DNA of 64,000 nt from UBA940 sp031547885 (GCA_031547885.1 JAVBRO010000005.1:62001-126000); one strand, 5' to 3'. Shown: positions 9,240 to 18,938, counted from the stretch's first letter. A program made the numbers and translations. The notes: generated by a model not told the origin, from the sequence alone.

Positions 9240-10535
9240 GTGATAACCCGGACGAGAAATATACCCGTCGTTGCACAATACGATATTGTGGTTTGCGGAG
9301 GCGGCCCGGCCGGATTCATGGCGGCCGTCGCGGCAGCACGCGGGGGCGCCCGCACCGCGCTCATCGAGCGTTACGGATTTGTGGGCGGAATGGCTACGGC
9401 CGGGCTTGTGGCCCCGATCAGCGTGTTCAACTACAACGGTCGCCGCGTGGTGGACGGCATTCCCTGGGAATTCATAGAACGTCTTATAGAGATCGGGGGC
9501 GCAGAGGAAGAAAAGCCGTTGGGCAACATCACCTTCTCGCCCGAGAAATATAAGCTTATCGCGCAGCGCATGCTTCTGGAAGCGGGTGTGACGCTCTATT
9601 ACCACTCATACCTGACGGGCTGTGAGAAAAGCGGCGACGAGATCACCCGCGTCATTATCGAGAACAAGAGCGGCGCGGAAGCCGTCGGCGCGAAGTACTT
9701 TATCGATGCAACCGGCGATGCAGACCTTGCTTTCATGGCGGGCGTCCCGATGCAGCCCGCAGGAGAGACGCTCCAGCCCGCGTCGCTGATCTTTATGATG
9801 GGCGGGGTCGACACCGACGCCTTGCCGATGATCCGCCACAGCCGGCAAGGGGTGAATTATCACGACCTCGACATCCGCCGCATCCTCGAAGAGGTGGGAA
9901 AAGAACAGGAGATTCCCGTTTTCGGCGGACCGTGGTACTGCGGCGTGCTGGCGAAAGGGGTGGTCTTGCTTAATATGACGCGCACGCAGGCCGATATGGC
10001 CGATAACCGCGAGGCGACTGATGCAGAGTGCCTTCTGCGCGAACACGTTTACCTCTTTTCGGAGCTGCTTCGCGAACATGTTCCGGCATTCCGCGACGCC
10101 ACTCTTCTGGCCACTGCGGCGCAGACGGGCGTCCGCGAGACCCGCCGCATCAGGGGATTCCACACGCTTACAGGCGAGGAATACCTCAATGCCGTGGAGT
10201 TTCCCGACGCCATCGCGCGGGGGTGCCATCCGGTGGATATACACGCATCCGAATCGACGCAGCAGAGGTGCGAATTCCTCAAAAATGCGGCGTTTATTCC
10301 CTATCGGAGCCTGATCGCACCCGGATTTCCGAATCTCCTGGTGGCCGGCAGGGCATTCTCGGCAGACGGGGTCGCATCGGCCTCTGTACGGGTGCAGGCA
10401 TCGGCCATGGGGCTCGGACAGGCGGCCGGAGCGGCGGCGGCATTGTGCGTCAGATCGGGCGCAGACGTGTCTGAAGTGGACATTGCGGCGCTCAGGAAAA
10501 CATTGATAGAATACGGAACAAATCTCGAGGCATAA
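9240..10535 (+). CDS. FAD-dependent oxidoreductase
   Basis: 431 aa starting at GTG (9240), 4 bp after the dehydrogenase stop; no closer ATG would retain the FAD motif. The N-terminus has the Rossmann dinucleotide motif VVCGGGPAGFMAA (residues 18-29), then IERYGFVGGMATAG, which is characteristic of the FAD_oxidored group that occurs in carbohydrate operons. The C-terminus (GRAFSADGVASASVRVQ then GLGQAAGAAAAL) is the second FAD-contact region of the same family. The specific substrate is unknown. It overlaps the polyol theme: an FAD enzyme could oxidise a polyol, a sugar acid or a linked hydroxyl. Confidence 0.85.
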   Translation: MITRTRNIPVVAQYDIVVCGGGPAGFMAAVAAARGGARTALIERYGFVGGMATAGLVAPISVFNYNGRRVVDGIPWEFIERLIEIGGAEEEKPLGNITFSPEKYKLIAQRMLLEAGVTLYYHSYLTGCEKSGDEITRVIIENKSGAEAVGAKYFIDATGDADLAFMAGVPMQPAGETLQPASLIFMMGGVDTDALPMIRHSRQGVNYHDLDIRRILEEVGKEQEIPVFGGPWYCGVLAKGVVLLNMTRTQADMADNREATDAECLLREHVYLFSELLREHVPAFRDATLLATAAQTGVRETRRIRGFHTLTGEEYLNAVEFPDAIARGCHPVDIHASESTQQRCEFLKNAAFIPYRSLIAPGFPNLLVAGRAFSADGVASASVRVQASAMGLGQAAGAAAALCVRSGADVSEVDIAALRKTLIEYGTNLEA

Positions 10536-10537
10536 CG

Positions 10538-11569
10538 ATGAAACAGGCGCAAATCATAAAACCGGGTGAGCTCCGGTTCGCAGAGGTTCCGGACATTGAC
10601 GCCGGACAGTTGGCGGACAACGGGATACTGCTGCAGATCCGCACGATCGGCATCTGCGGTGGGGATATCCACGTGATGCACGGCGAGCACCCTTTCGTCA
10701 CCTACCCGGTGATACAGGGGCACGAATACGGTGCGGAAGTAGTGTCCGTGGGGAAAGCCGTCACGAAGGTAAAGCCGGGCGACAGGGCGGCAGCGCGTCC
10801 GCAGTTGGTCTGCGGGGAGTGCGGCCCATGCCGTAAAGGGCGCTATAACGTCTGCGAAAAACTCCGCGTGCAGGGTTTCCAGGCTCCGGGTGCGGCGCAG
10901 AAGTACTTCACAGTGCCCGAAGAGAGGATCGTCAAAGCCGACGGCACGATGTCGTTCGACGACATAGCGATGATCGAACCTTGTGCCGTGGCAGCCCGCG
11001 CAACCTCGAAAACCGACCTGAAAGGTATGAACGTTGTGGTGACCGGCGCCGGAACGATAGGCAATCTGGTCGCACAGTTCGCCCGGGCGAGGGGAGCGAA
11101 AAAGGTTCTGATCACAGATATTTCCGACCTGCGGCTGAAAAAAGCGCGGGAGTGCGGAATAAAACATACCGCCAATACGGCGGAAGAAAAATTCGGAGAT
11201 GCCGTCCGAAGAGTCTTCGGCGGCGACGGGTTCCAGGTGGGTTTCGAAGTTTCGGGCGCACAGCCCTGCATCACCGACCTGGTTGTAAATATCGAAAAAG
11301 GCTGCGAGATAGTTCTCGTAGGTGTTTTCTCGAAACCGCCCGCAGTCGATCTGGCGGTGGTCGATGAACACGAGATCACCATACGCGGCTCGATGATGTA
11401 TAAACACGAAGATTTCGAAACGGCTGCAGGACTGATATGCGAAGGAAGGATAAACGTGAAACCGCTGGTGACGCAGCGTTTCGGCTTCGACGACTACGCC
11501 CGGGCGTATGAATTCATAGACAATAACCGCGAGGCATGCATGAAAGTGATGATCGACATGCCCGAATAG
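10538..11569 (+). CDS. Zinc-dependent alcohol dehydrogenase (MDR, sorbitol/threonine dehydrogenase type)
   Basis: 343 aa. The catalytic zinc ligands are C40 (in GICGGD) and H62-E63 (GHEYG). Structural zinc ligands are C92, C95, C98 and C106. The NAD site appears as VVVTGAGTIGNLVAQFARARG. The family oxidises secondary alcohols of polyols or L-threonine. It begins 2 bp after the FAD enzyme and ends 11 bp before the kinase, so it belongs to the same catabolic operon. Sorbitol-, galactitol- or inositol-type polyols are possible substrates but not distinguishable here. Confidence 0.9.
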   Translation: MKQAQIIKPGELRFAEVPDIDAGQLADNGILLQIRTIGICGGDIHVMHGEHPFVTYPVIQGHEYGAEVVSVGKAVTKVKPGDRAAARPQLVCGECGPCRKGRYNVCEKLRVQGFQAPGAAQKYFTVPEERIVKADGTMSFDDIAMIEPCAVAARATSKTDLKGMNVVVTGAGTIGNLVAQFARARGAKKVLITDISDLRLKKARECGIKHTANTAEEKFGDAVRRVFGGDGFQVGFEVSGAQPCITDLVVNIEKGCEIVLVGVFSKPPAVDLAVVDEHEITIRGSMMYKHEDFETAAGLICEGRINVKPLVTQRFGFDDYARAYEFIDNNREACMKVMIDMPE

Positions 11570-11580
11570 AATAGGAAAAT

Positions 11581-12453
11581 ATGGAAAAGAGAAAAATAGT
11601 AGGTATAGGCGAACTGTTGTGGGATGTGTTCCCCGACGGTAAGGTTCTGGGCGGCGCGCCTGCCAATTTCGCCTACCACGCTTCGCAGCTCGGATTCGAG
11701 GGCTGGGCCGTGAGCGCAGTCGGAAAAGACGCGCTTGGACAGGAGATACTCGATACCATGGAGGAAAAACAACTCCGCCACATCATCGAGAAGGTGGACT
11801 GTCCTACCGGGACGGTGCAGGTAACGCTCGACGGGAACGGCGTGCCCCGATATGAGATATGCGAGGGGGTGGCATGGGACAATATACCGTTTACCGGAGA
11901 TATGAAGAGGTTGGCGGGTGAATGCGCGGCTGTATGTTTCGGCTCCCTGGCCCAGCGCAGCGAGTTTTCACGCGCAACTATCCGGCGATTCCTGAGTCTT
12001 GTCCCGGCCGATGCGTACAGGATATTCGACATCAACCTGCGCCAGCATTACTACGGCCGCGAAGTCGTAGACGACTCCCTGTCGAGGTGCAATATTCTGA
12101 AAATAAACGACGACGAGGTTGCGGCGGTCGCAAAACTCTTCGATATGAAGGAGACCTCGGAACGGGATATATGTTTCCGCCTGCTCGAGGAATACGGTCT
12201 GGATATGGTGATCGAGACGAAAGGGGCCGTGGGCAGTTATGTTTTCACCGCCGGCGGGACCTCTTATATCGACACGCCGCAGGTGAAAGTCGTGGATACG
12301 GTAGGTGCGGGAGATTCGTTCACCGGTGCTTTTATCGCGGCGCTGCTGAACGGGAAATCCATCGGCGAGGCCCATCGCCTGGCGGTCGACGTTTCCGCTT
12401 ACGTGTGCACGCAAAAAGGCGCCATGCCTGCGATACCGGCAGTGTTCAATTGA
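11581..12453 (+). CDS. PfkB-family carbohydrate kinase (fructokinase-like)
   Basis: 290 aa. The N-terminal GIGELLWDVFPDG and GGAPANFAYHASQLG are the first PfkB signature in the fructokinase style; VVDTVGAGDSFTGAF carries the catalytic base D245 and the anion hole. Expected reaction is ATP-dependent phosphorylation of a ketose such as fructose. Following a mannitol-type dehydrogenase and a sorbitol-type dehydrogenase, it would complete polyol-to-fructose-6-phosphate conversion. Confidence 0.88.
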   Translation: MEKRKIVGIGELLWDVFPDGKVLGGAPANFAYHASQLGFEGWAVSAVGKDALGQEILDTMEEKQLRHIIEKVDCPTGTVQVTLDGNGVPRYEICEGVAWDNIPFTGDMKRLAGECAAVCFGSLAQRSEFSRATIRRFLSLVPADAYRIFDINLRQHYYGREVVDDSLSRCNILKINDDEVAAVAKLFDMKETSERDICFRLLEEYGLDMVIETKGAVGSYVFTAGGTSYIDTPQVKVVDTVGAGDSFTGAFIAALLNGKSIGEAHRLAVDVSAYVCTQKGAMPAIPAVFN

Positions 12454-12509
12454 GATCGAAAAAACTAAAAAATAAAAAACATTGTTAAACCTTAAACTTT
12501 ACCGACGTA

Positions 12510-14573
12510 ATGAAACGATCTTTATTTATCCTGCTTATTCCCTTGATCTTTACGGGATGTAAGGATACCGGAGGTGATGATACAGGTCACTCTAATACCA
12601 TATTCAGCATTACCCCTGCGTCGGTGCCGCTGGATAACACCGAACAGACCGCATCCGTAACACTGGATGCTAAATATCCAAGCGGTAATACCGCATTTTC
12701 GGCGGTATGGACACTCTCCTCGGATCAGACCTGGCTGAGGTTCTCTCTCAATTCCGAAGACGGTGGAGCAACTGCAACCATCAACGGAACCGGTAGAAAG
12801 ACCGTTTACCTCGTAGTCGAGGAAAACACCGGCGAATCTTCGCGTACGGCAGAGATATTTGTAAACGGAGAAAGCACCGCTATAGCTGCCGTTATCCAAT
12901 CGGGAGCCGGCGGTAATAATGACGACGGGCCTATCACTGTCGCCGTTACTCCGGCAGTTATTCCCGCGATGAGCGGCGATACGCAGGCCCCATCCCTTAA
13001 ATACCTGACCGTAGCGTGTACCAATGACAAAGGTAAGATCAACTCGCAGGAGAAGTGGACGCTCACTTCGGGCGGGGCATGGCTTACTCTTACGCTCAAT
13101 GAAGACGGAACCGGTGCCGCGGCCAGCGTCAATGGCACGGGGCCCCAGACCGTTTACCTTGTGGCCGCGGAAAACAGCGGCAGCGGACCACGCACTGCTG
13201 ATATTACCCTTGCGGGCGTCACAACTCCCGTGTCCAGTGTTACCCAGGCAGTTAAAACTTCATTGTCCGCCCTGCCGTCACCCGCCGCCAATGCTCTGGA
13301 CGATATTACCGGTCTCTTCGGGGAACTTCCGACCGCCGGTACTTCTTACGTCGGGGCTTTTTGGCGTGCCGGCCAGATCGGCGAACGTGTCATCGTGACC
13401 CAGGCCGGTGAAAATGCCGGTGGATGGAGTGCTGTGGTGGCATGGTACGATTCGAAATGGAATCCGGCAGGCGGCGACGGCGTAGTGCTTGCCGCAGGCG
13501 ACAGCGCAGATACCAATATCCGGACATCCTCTCCGGGCGATGCCGAAAGTTATAAGGTCGGAGGTACGGCGGCCACTGTCACGGGCACTGTGGCGGCGGA
13601 TGGCGACATCGTTTTCCGCATAGGCCTTACCAAAGAATTTACGGCCTATAACAAGGAGAGCAATCCGGCCCGTTACGCGGTGGTGAAACTTTCATACGCA
13701 GGCAATACCAAACATCAGTTGATATTCCTGCGCCAGGGCGAAGGTGCCGATTATGTGATGCGCGCAGGCGATAAGGATGACAGCGGCGGCAGTGTCGGAG
13801 ATTCCGATAATCGTTCTTTCGCACGCAAGTTCACGGTCTACAATCTCACAGCTTCGGACGCAGAATGGGCAGCCAAACCGGGTGGCGTATCTATCGATAT
13901 CTTCCCGCAACTGGAAGTGAGGGGCGGAACATTCGTGCAGTACCCCACGCAGGGAGGAGGTATTTTCCAGGGAATGGGCAAAACCGCCAAGTCGAAACGC
14001 AGGGTTTACGACCGAGCCAACCTCATCGGCGGTAAGCCGATAGACTGGGAAGGGTACTCCTCGGCTACCGACGAGAACTTCTGGAATGCATCTACGGACG
14101 AGACCTGCCCTGCCGGTTACCGCCGCGGACGTGACGGCGACATCACTGTATTCAATGTGGACCAGGCAGTTGTCAAAGGCTCCGAAGCGCGGCAATCGTT
14201 GTGGCTGAGCCCTACCGAGGGAGTAAATGTAATAAGTGATCTTCAGAATTCCGCTTGGGGTTATTATGCCGACGGCTACTTCGACCGCCGCCAGAACGTG
14301 GACGGCGTGGTCGGCGGTACAGGTCTGAAGGTCGCCCAAAGAGGCAGGGTATTCTTCAATCCGGCGACCTACGCATCCCTGTTCTTTCCCGCTTCGGGTT
14401 ATGTCACCAACGAAGGTTTCCTCTATAGCGGTGAACGCGCATACTACTGGTGGTCGACAGCCTTCTCCGGAGTGTATATGGGTTGTATGTTCGTCACGCA
14501 CGGACACGCCAGCCCCTACCGCCAAAACCGCGGCACTTATGCCTGGTCCATACGCTGCATCCAGGAACCGTAA
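12510..14573 (+). CDS. BACON/FISUMP-type surface lipoprotein
   Basis: 687 aa with lipobox LIFTGC (Cys17). Two BACON-like beta domains occupy about residues 30-130 and 140-250, each ending in a TVYLV...E...R-T-A-(D/E)-I pattern. A middle region with LTKEFTAYN, AVVKLSYAGNTKHQLIFLRQ is shared almost word for word with the next gene. The last 150 residues (CPAGYRRGRDG, GYFADG-like and DRR motifs, SGERAYYWWSTAFS, SIRCIQE) are the Fibrobacter-succinogenes-major (FISUMP) type domain. Such proteins are usually displayed on the cell surface and may bind glycans or mucin. No enzyme motif is seen. Confidence 0.8.
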   Translation: MKRSLFILLIPLIFTGCKDTGGDDTGHSNTIFSITPASVPLDNTEQTASVTLDAKYPSGNTAFSAVWTLSSDQTWLRFSLNSEDGGATATINGTGRKTVYLVVEENTGESSRTAEIFVNGESTAIAAVIQSGAGGNNDDGPITVAVTPAVIPAMSGDTQAPSLKYLTVACTNDKGKINSQEKWTLTSGGAWLTLTLNEDGTGAAASVNGTGPQTVYLVAAENSGSGPRTADITLAGVTTPVSSVTQAVKTSLSALPSPAANALDDITGLFGELPTAGTSYVGAFWRAGQIGERVIVTQAGENAGGWSAVVAWYDSKWNPAGGDGVVLAAGDSADTNIRTSSPGDAESYKVGGTAATVTGTVAADGDIVFRIGLTKEFTAYNKESNPARYAVVKLSYAGNTKHQLIFLRQGEGADYVMRAGDKDDSGGSVGDSDNRSFARKFTVYNLTASDAEWAAKPGGVSIDIFPQLEVRGGTFVQYPTQGGGIFQGMGKTAKSKRRVYDRANLIGGKPIDWEGYSSATDENFWNASTDETCPAGYRRGRDGDITVFNVDQAVVKGSEARQSLWLSPTEGVNVISDLQNSAWGYYADGYFDRRQNVDGVVGGTGLKVAQRGRVFFNPATYASLFFPASGYVTNEGFLYSGERAYYWWSTAFSGVYMGCMFVTHGHASPYRQNRGTYAWSIRCIQEP

Positions 14574-14618
14574 TATTGATCTGATACTAACTTTCATATA
14601 AATTTAAGATTACTGACT

Positions 14619-16742
14619 ATGAAACGACTTTTATTATTTACCCTGCTCCTTCCTGCAATGATCATGACAGGATGTAAGGATACCGGAGATGACGGTACGG
14701 GCGCCTCTATTTTCACATTCAGCATGACCCCGACGTCGATCCCGCTGGATAATGTTGCTCAGACTACTGCTGCTTCCGTGGTTTCCGCGTATCAAAGCGA
14801 CGGCCGCGACGCCCCTGCGGCGGCATGGAAACTTACTTCGAGCGAGACATGGCTGATGTTCTCGAACAGTCCCACCGGCGGCGGTGCAGTTGCGTTCATC
14901 AGGGGTGCTGGTTCCACGACCGTTTACCTTGTGGTCAAAGAGAACACCGGCGCATCTTTGCGTACTGCTGAAGTGTTCGCAAACGACGGGACCACTTCAA
15001 TAGCCACCGTCAAGCAGGCGGGAACCGCCGGCGATGGTGGAAAGATCACCGTGACAGTTGCTCCGGCGACGATTCCGTCAATGGCCGGCGATGCGCAGGT
15101 CCCTGCCAAGGAGACCCTGGCTGTAACCTGCACCAGCGAGAGCGGCGCGACCGTCTCTTACGGCGAATGGACGCTCACTTCGAGTGCGCCGTGGCTTACC
15201 CTTACGCTCAATTCGAACGGCAGCGGCGCCGAGACCACTCTCAGCGGCATAGGCACCAAAACCGTTTATCTTGTAGCCGGTGAAAACGGCGGTCCCGGTA
15301 CCCGCACGGCCAACATTACCCTCGAAGGCGTCACCCAGCCGGTGAGTGTTGTTACACAGGCGGTTGTAGTTATCCTGCCGGCGCTCGACGTGCCTGACAA
15401 CGGTGCGCTGAAGACTGACGTTACCGGCTACTATGGGGAGCTTCCGAGCGCACAAACATCTTTCGTGGGAGCCTTCTGGCGCGCAACGCAGACCGGCGAA
15501 CGAGTGATTATGACTAATGCCGGCGCTAACATCGGCGACTGGACGGCTACGGTTGCATGGTACGACTCTAAATGGGATCCTGCAAATGGAGACGGCGTAG
15601 TGCTTGCCGCAGGCGACAGTACGGACGCGAATATCCGGACCGCAACACCGGGCGATGCCGAAAGCTATAAGGTAGGCGGTACGTCGTCCAGCGTCACCGG
15701 AACCGTGGCGGAGGCGGACGGCAACATCATATTCCGCATAGGTTTGACAAAGGAATTTACGGCCTATAATGCAAATACCAGTCCCGCCCGTTATGCAGTG
15801 GTAAAACTCTCTTATGCGGGCAATACCAAGAATCAATTGATATTCCTGCGCCAGGGCGAAGGAGCCGACTATGTTATGCGTCCGGGGGACAAGGACGATA
15901 GCGGTGCCAATGTCGGGGATACGGATAACCGATCTTCTGCAGGCAAGTTCTCGCCCTATAATATGACCGCGTCCGCTGCCCAGTGGGCTGCCGCCAATCC
16001 GGGCGGTGCAGCCATGACCGATTACCCGCAGTTGGCTGTCCGCGGCGGAACCTTTACGGAATACCCCTCGCAAGGAGGAGCGATATTCCAGGGAGAAGCT
16101 TTGAGCGCCGGTGGTGATGAAAGCGATAAGCGCCGTGCCTACAACCACCTTTCTGCAACCATGCCGACAGGAATAAGCGCCACTGCCGCTGATTACAATG
16201 CTTTCTTCAATCTGGACGAGAATAAGCTGTGGAAAGCCGCCACCAATGAAATTTGCCCGACCGGCTGGCGTCGTCCGCACGACGGAAATCCCTCGGTGTT
16301 GAATCCGGGCACAGACGGTGCGAGTGGCTCGAACGAAATCAAGGGTTCCGAACTGCGTCAGTCGCTGCACCTTACTCCGCTCATAACCAACGACGTCAAC
16401 GGAGCGGTCCTAAACTCGGTATTCGGCTATTTTGCCGACGGCTTCTTCGACCGCCGCACAGCCGCAAGCGGTGCAGTTGACGCTACAAGTGTGAATGCCG
16501 GTTTCAGGGGCAGGGTGTTCTTCAATCCCTACAGCTACAACTCGATCTTCCTGCCTTGCGGCGGATATCGCAATGTCGGGGCCATTTCGCAGGTCGGCTC
16601 TAGGGCTTATTATTGGTGCAGTACGACATTCAGCAGCACCAATACGCCGATGTCCTGTATCTTTGTAGGTGATGCGATCTATGGAGCTCCTTATAGCCAG
16701 GGCCGCCAGATGAGCTTCTCTGTACGGTGCGTGAAAGAATAG
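14619..16742 (+). CDS. BACON/FISUMP-type surface lipoprotein, tandem paralog
   Basis: 707 aa with lipobox MIMTGC (Cys19). Its domain order is the same as in the preceding gene: two BACON-like modules, a conserved middle section (FRIGLTKEFTAYN, QLIFLRQGEGADYVMR) and a C-terminal FISUMP-like domain (ICPTGWRRPHDGNPS, GYFADGFFDRRT, SRAYYWCSTTFSS, SVRCVKE). Divergence is concentrated in the BACON modules and in loops of the C-terminal domain, while the middle is near identical. It lies 45 bp after its paralog. The pair arose by tandem duplication; roles in substrate capture are inferred only. Confidence 0.8.
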   Translation: MKRLLLFTLLLPAMIMTGCKDTGDDGTGASIFTFSMTPTSIPLDNVAQTTAASVVSAYQSDGRDAPAAAWKLTSSETWLMFSNSPTGGGAVAFIRGAGSTTVYLVVKENTGASLRTAEVFANDGTTSIATVKQAGTAGDGGKITVTVAPATIPSMAGDAQVPAKETLAVTCTSESGATVSYGEWTLTSSAPWLTLTLNSNGSGAETTLSGIGTKTVYLVAGENGGPGTRTANITLEGVTQPVSVVTQAVVVILPALDVPDNGALKTDVTGYYGELPSAQTSFVGAFWRATQTGERVIMTNAGANIGDWTATVAWYDSKWDPANGDGVVLAAGDSTDANIRTATPGDAESYKVGGTSSSVTGTVAEADGNIIFRIGLTKEFTAYNANTSPARYAVVKLSYAGNTKNQLIFLRQGEGADYVMRPGDKDDSGANVGDTDNRSSAGKFSPYNMTASAAQWAAANPGGAAMTDYPQLAVRGGTFTEYPSQGGAIFQGEALSAGGDESDKRRAYNHLSATMPTGISATAADYNAFFNLDENKLWKAATNEICPTGWRRPHDGNPSVLNPGTDGASGSNEIKGSELRQSLHLTPLITNDVNGAVLNSVFGYFADGFFDRRTAASGAVDATSVNAGFRGRVFFNPYSYNSIFLPCGGYRNVGAISQVGSRAYYWCSTTFSSTNTPMSCIFVGDAIYGAPYSQGRQMSFSVRCVKE

Positions 16743-16754
16743 TTATTCGATCTT

Positions 16755-16787
16755 TTTTCCGGCGGACTTTTATAGTTCGCCGGAAAA
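16755..16787. terminator. Intercistronic hairpin, possible terminator
   Basis: TTTTCCGGCGGAC (16755-16767) pairs with GTTCGCCGGAAAA (16775-16787), 13 bp with one G-U, over a 7-nt AT loop. A T-run precedes rather than follows it on the + strand, so termination is uncertain. It separates the two FISUMP genes from the hydrolase/phosphatase pair. Confidence 0.5.
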
Positions 16788-16831
16788 CCTTAACTTGGGG
16801 CGCATGGACAGGGATGTTCTGCCGCCCGCAA

Positions 16832-16839
16832 TAAATTTG
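16832..16839 (+). promoter_or_regulatory. Candidate -7 box for the hydrolase/phosphatase pair
   Basis: TAAATTTG fits the Bacteroidetes TAnnTTTG box and sits 14 bp before the ATG at 16854. No convincing TTG -33 element at 18-20 bp spacing was found, and the leader would be very short. Confidence 0.25.
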
Positions 16840-16853
16840 AAAAACCGAAGACC

Positions 16854-17822
16854 ATGAAGATCTTAAAAACAGCACTACTCATACTGTTTCTAGCCGCTGC
16901 CGCAGCCTGCACGCAGCCCGGAACCGGAGATTTCGAAAGAGGCGAAGGCTCCATCGAATACACGAAGTACGAACCGCTTGCCGACAAGCCGGTGGGCCTC
17001 TATTACTATATCCCGACGAAAGGCGACGTGCGGAAAATGCCGGTGCTGTTCTCGATACACGGCGCCGGACGCAATGCGGGCCCGCAGGTGGATTCGTGGA
17101 AATATTTTGCCGAAGAACGCGGTTTCGTAGTGCTCGCGCCCGAATTCACCGTGGAGAACGGCTATCCGCTTTACCACTTCGGGGATATGTACGAGGGGGA
17201 ACCGCCAGTGCTCAAAAGCAGCGAAGAGTGGAATTTCCGGATTATCGAGGATATTTTCGACTATTTCAAGGAACAGACCGGCAACAGGTCGGCAGTCTAC
17301 GACATCTTCGGACATTCGGGCGGGGGGCAGTTCGTGCACCGCTTCCTGATGGCGATTCCCGAAGCCCGCGTGAACACGGCCGTGGCGGCCAATCCTGGAT
17401 CGTGGGCGTTCCCGTATCCGGACGGGATCGTCGGCACTGACGGCGAGACCTACGGCTGGCCCTGGTCGCTCCTCGGTACTCCGTTTGCTTCGAAAGAACA
17501 TCTCGCACGATTTTTGTCGCTGAACATGTGGGTGCAGATAGGCACCGCTGACAACAGTACCGGCAGTTCGTCGCTGCCCAAGGAACCGCCCGCAGCGGCC
17601 GAGGGTGCGAACCGGTATGAAAGGGCCCGCAATTTTTATGCGGCATGCGTGGCTGCTGCCGACGAAATGGGTGTCCCGCTGAATATACGCTATGCGGAAG
17701 TTGACAGCGTCGCCCATTCCGGTATCGGGATGATATACGGGAAACCGAAGGTCGACGATCCGTCTGACACCGCAGACAGGGGTGTCAACAGCGCATTCGA
17801 CCTGATCTTTAACGACAAATAA
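16854..17822 (+). CDS. Alpha/beta hydrolase lipoprotein
   Basis: 322 aa with lipobox ending AAAAC (Cys19). LFSIHGAGRNAG is the oxyanion loop, and DIFGHSGGGQFVHRF carries the nucleophile elbow G-H-S-G-G with S155. A late His in VDSVAHSGIGM is the likely third triad member. It resembles exported PHB-depolymerase/feruloyl-esterase-type hydrolases, which cut ester bonds on polymers or glycans. It is 3 bp upstream of an alkaline phosphatase lipoprotein and clearly co-transcribed with it. The substrate is not determinable. Confidence 0.8.
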   Translation: MKILKTALLILFLAAAAACTQPGTGDFERGEGSIEYTKYEPLADKPVGLYYYIPTKGDVRKMPVLFSIHGAGRNAGPQVDSWKYFAEERGFVVLAPEFTVENGYPLYHFGDMYEGEPPVLKSSEEWNFRIIEDIFDYFKEQTGNRSAVYDIFGHSGGGQFVHRFLMAIPEARVNTAVAANPGSWAFPYPDGIVGTDGETYGWPWSLLGTPFASKEHLARFLSLNMWVQIGTADNSTGSSSLPKEPPAAAEGANRYERARNFYAACVAAADEMGVPLNIRYAEVDSVAHSGIGMIYGKPKVDDPSDTADRGVNSAFDLIFNDK

Positions 17823-17825
17823 ACA

Positions 17826-18938
17826 ATGAAAGGGTATATACTTAAATACGCGGCGGTTGTCCTGCTCCTGTCGCTTCTTTTTCAGGGATGTAAGAGCGAT
17901 TCCGGGACAGAGCCCGAAGTAAAGAACATCATCCTGATGATCGGCGACGGCATGGGACTGGCGCAGGTCTCGGCGCTTATGATCGAAAATGAGTACCGTC
18001 CCATAAATATGGAGCGTCTTCCTGTCGGCGGATTCGTGAAGACCTATTCGCTGAACAACCGGGTGACCGACTCGTCCGCCTCGGGAACGGCTTATTCCAC
18101 GGGACAAAAGACATACAATTCTTACCTGGGTGTCGATACCCTGGGCCGGCCGTTGAAAACTATCCTCGAAAAAGCCAAGGAACGCGGAATGGCGGCGGGA
18201 CTCGTGGCGACGGTGCATATACAGCATGCGACCCCTGCCGTGTTTTACGGGCACTCGACATACCGTTACAACGAGCAGCAGATCTCGCTGGATCTTCTGG
18301 GCAGCGGCGTGGACGTTGCGATAGGCGGAGGGATGCGCTTCCTGCTGCCGGAGAACCGTGAGGACGGCCGCGACCTGAGGAGCGAATTCGAGCATAAAGG
18401 CTATATAATGGCGGACAGCCTTTCGGTGCTGGACGGCATATCGGACGGCATGGCAATGTCGCTTATCGAGATGAATTATCCGTTGATAACCGATGGCCGC
18501 GATCCGCGATACTTCTCGCTGGCGACCGCCAAAGCGCTGGAAATACTGACCAACAACAGTAAAGGGAATGGGTTCTTTCTGATGGTCGAAGGGTCGCGGA
18601 TAGATTCCGCCTGCCATCTCAACGATGCGGAGAGCGTGATAAAAGAGGTGCGCGATTTCGACGATGCGGTGGGAGTGGCCGTAGACTATGCCGAAACCCA
18701 TCCCGGTACGCTGGTGATAGTCCTTGCCGACCATGAAACGGGAGGTCTTTCCATCCCTTCGGGCAACGTGGATTTCCTGCGTGCCGAAAGCGGGATAGAA
18801 TTCGACTGGGGCACGAAAGGACACAGCGGGACAATGGTTCCAATGTTCGCTTACGGTCCCCGTGCGGAATGTTTCGGGGGTGTGCTCGACAACGACGAGA
18901 TCGGACGCCGCATGCAGCAGGTATTGGGAATGCAGTGA
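17826..18938 (+). CDS. Alkaline phosphatase lipoprotein
   Basis: 370 aa with lipobox LFQGC (Cys22). All core alkaline phosphatase motifs are present: IILMIGDGMG (metal ligand D41), TDSSASGTAYSTGQKT (nucleophile S83), MVEGSRIDSACH (E255, D260, H264), LADHETGG (D302, H303) and GHSGTMVPMFAYG (H333). It hydrolyses phosphomonoesters outside the cytoplasm. It is short compared with E. coli PhoA, as usual for Bacteroidetes versions. With the GDPD and the MBL hydrolases upstream it would finish release of free alcohol from phosphodiesters. The gene ends before a bidirectional terminator. Confidence 0.92.
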   Translation: MKGYILKYAAVVLLLSLLFQGCKSDSGTEPEVKNIILMIGDGMGLAQVSALMIENEYRPINMERLPVGGFVKTYSLNNRVTDSSASGTAYSTGQKTYNSYLGVDTLGRPLKTILEKAKERGMAAGLVATVHIQHATPAVFYGHSTYRYNEQQISLDLLGSGVDVAIGGGMRFLLPENREDGRDLRSEFEHKGYIMADSLSVLDGISDGMAMSLIEMNYPLITDGRDPRYFSLATAKALEILTNNSKGNGFFLMVEGSRIDSACHLNDAESVIKEVRDFDDAVGVAVDYAETHPGTLVIVLADHETGGLSIPSGNVDFLRAESGIEFDWGTKGHSGTMVPMFAYGPRAECFGGVLDNDEIGRRMQQVLGMQ

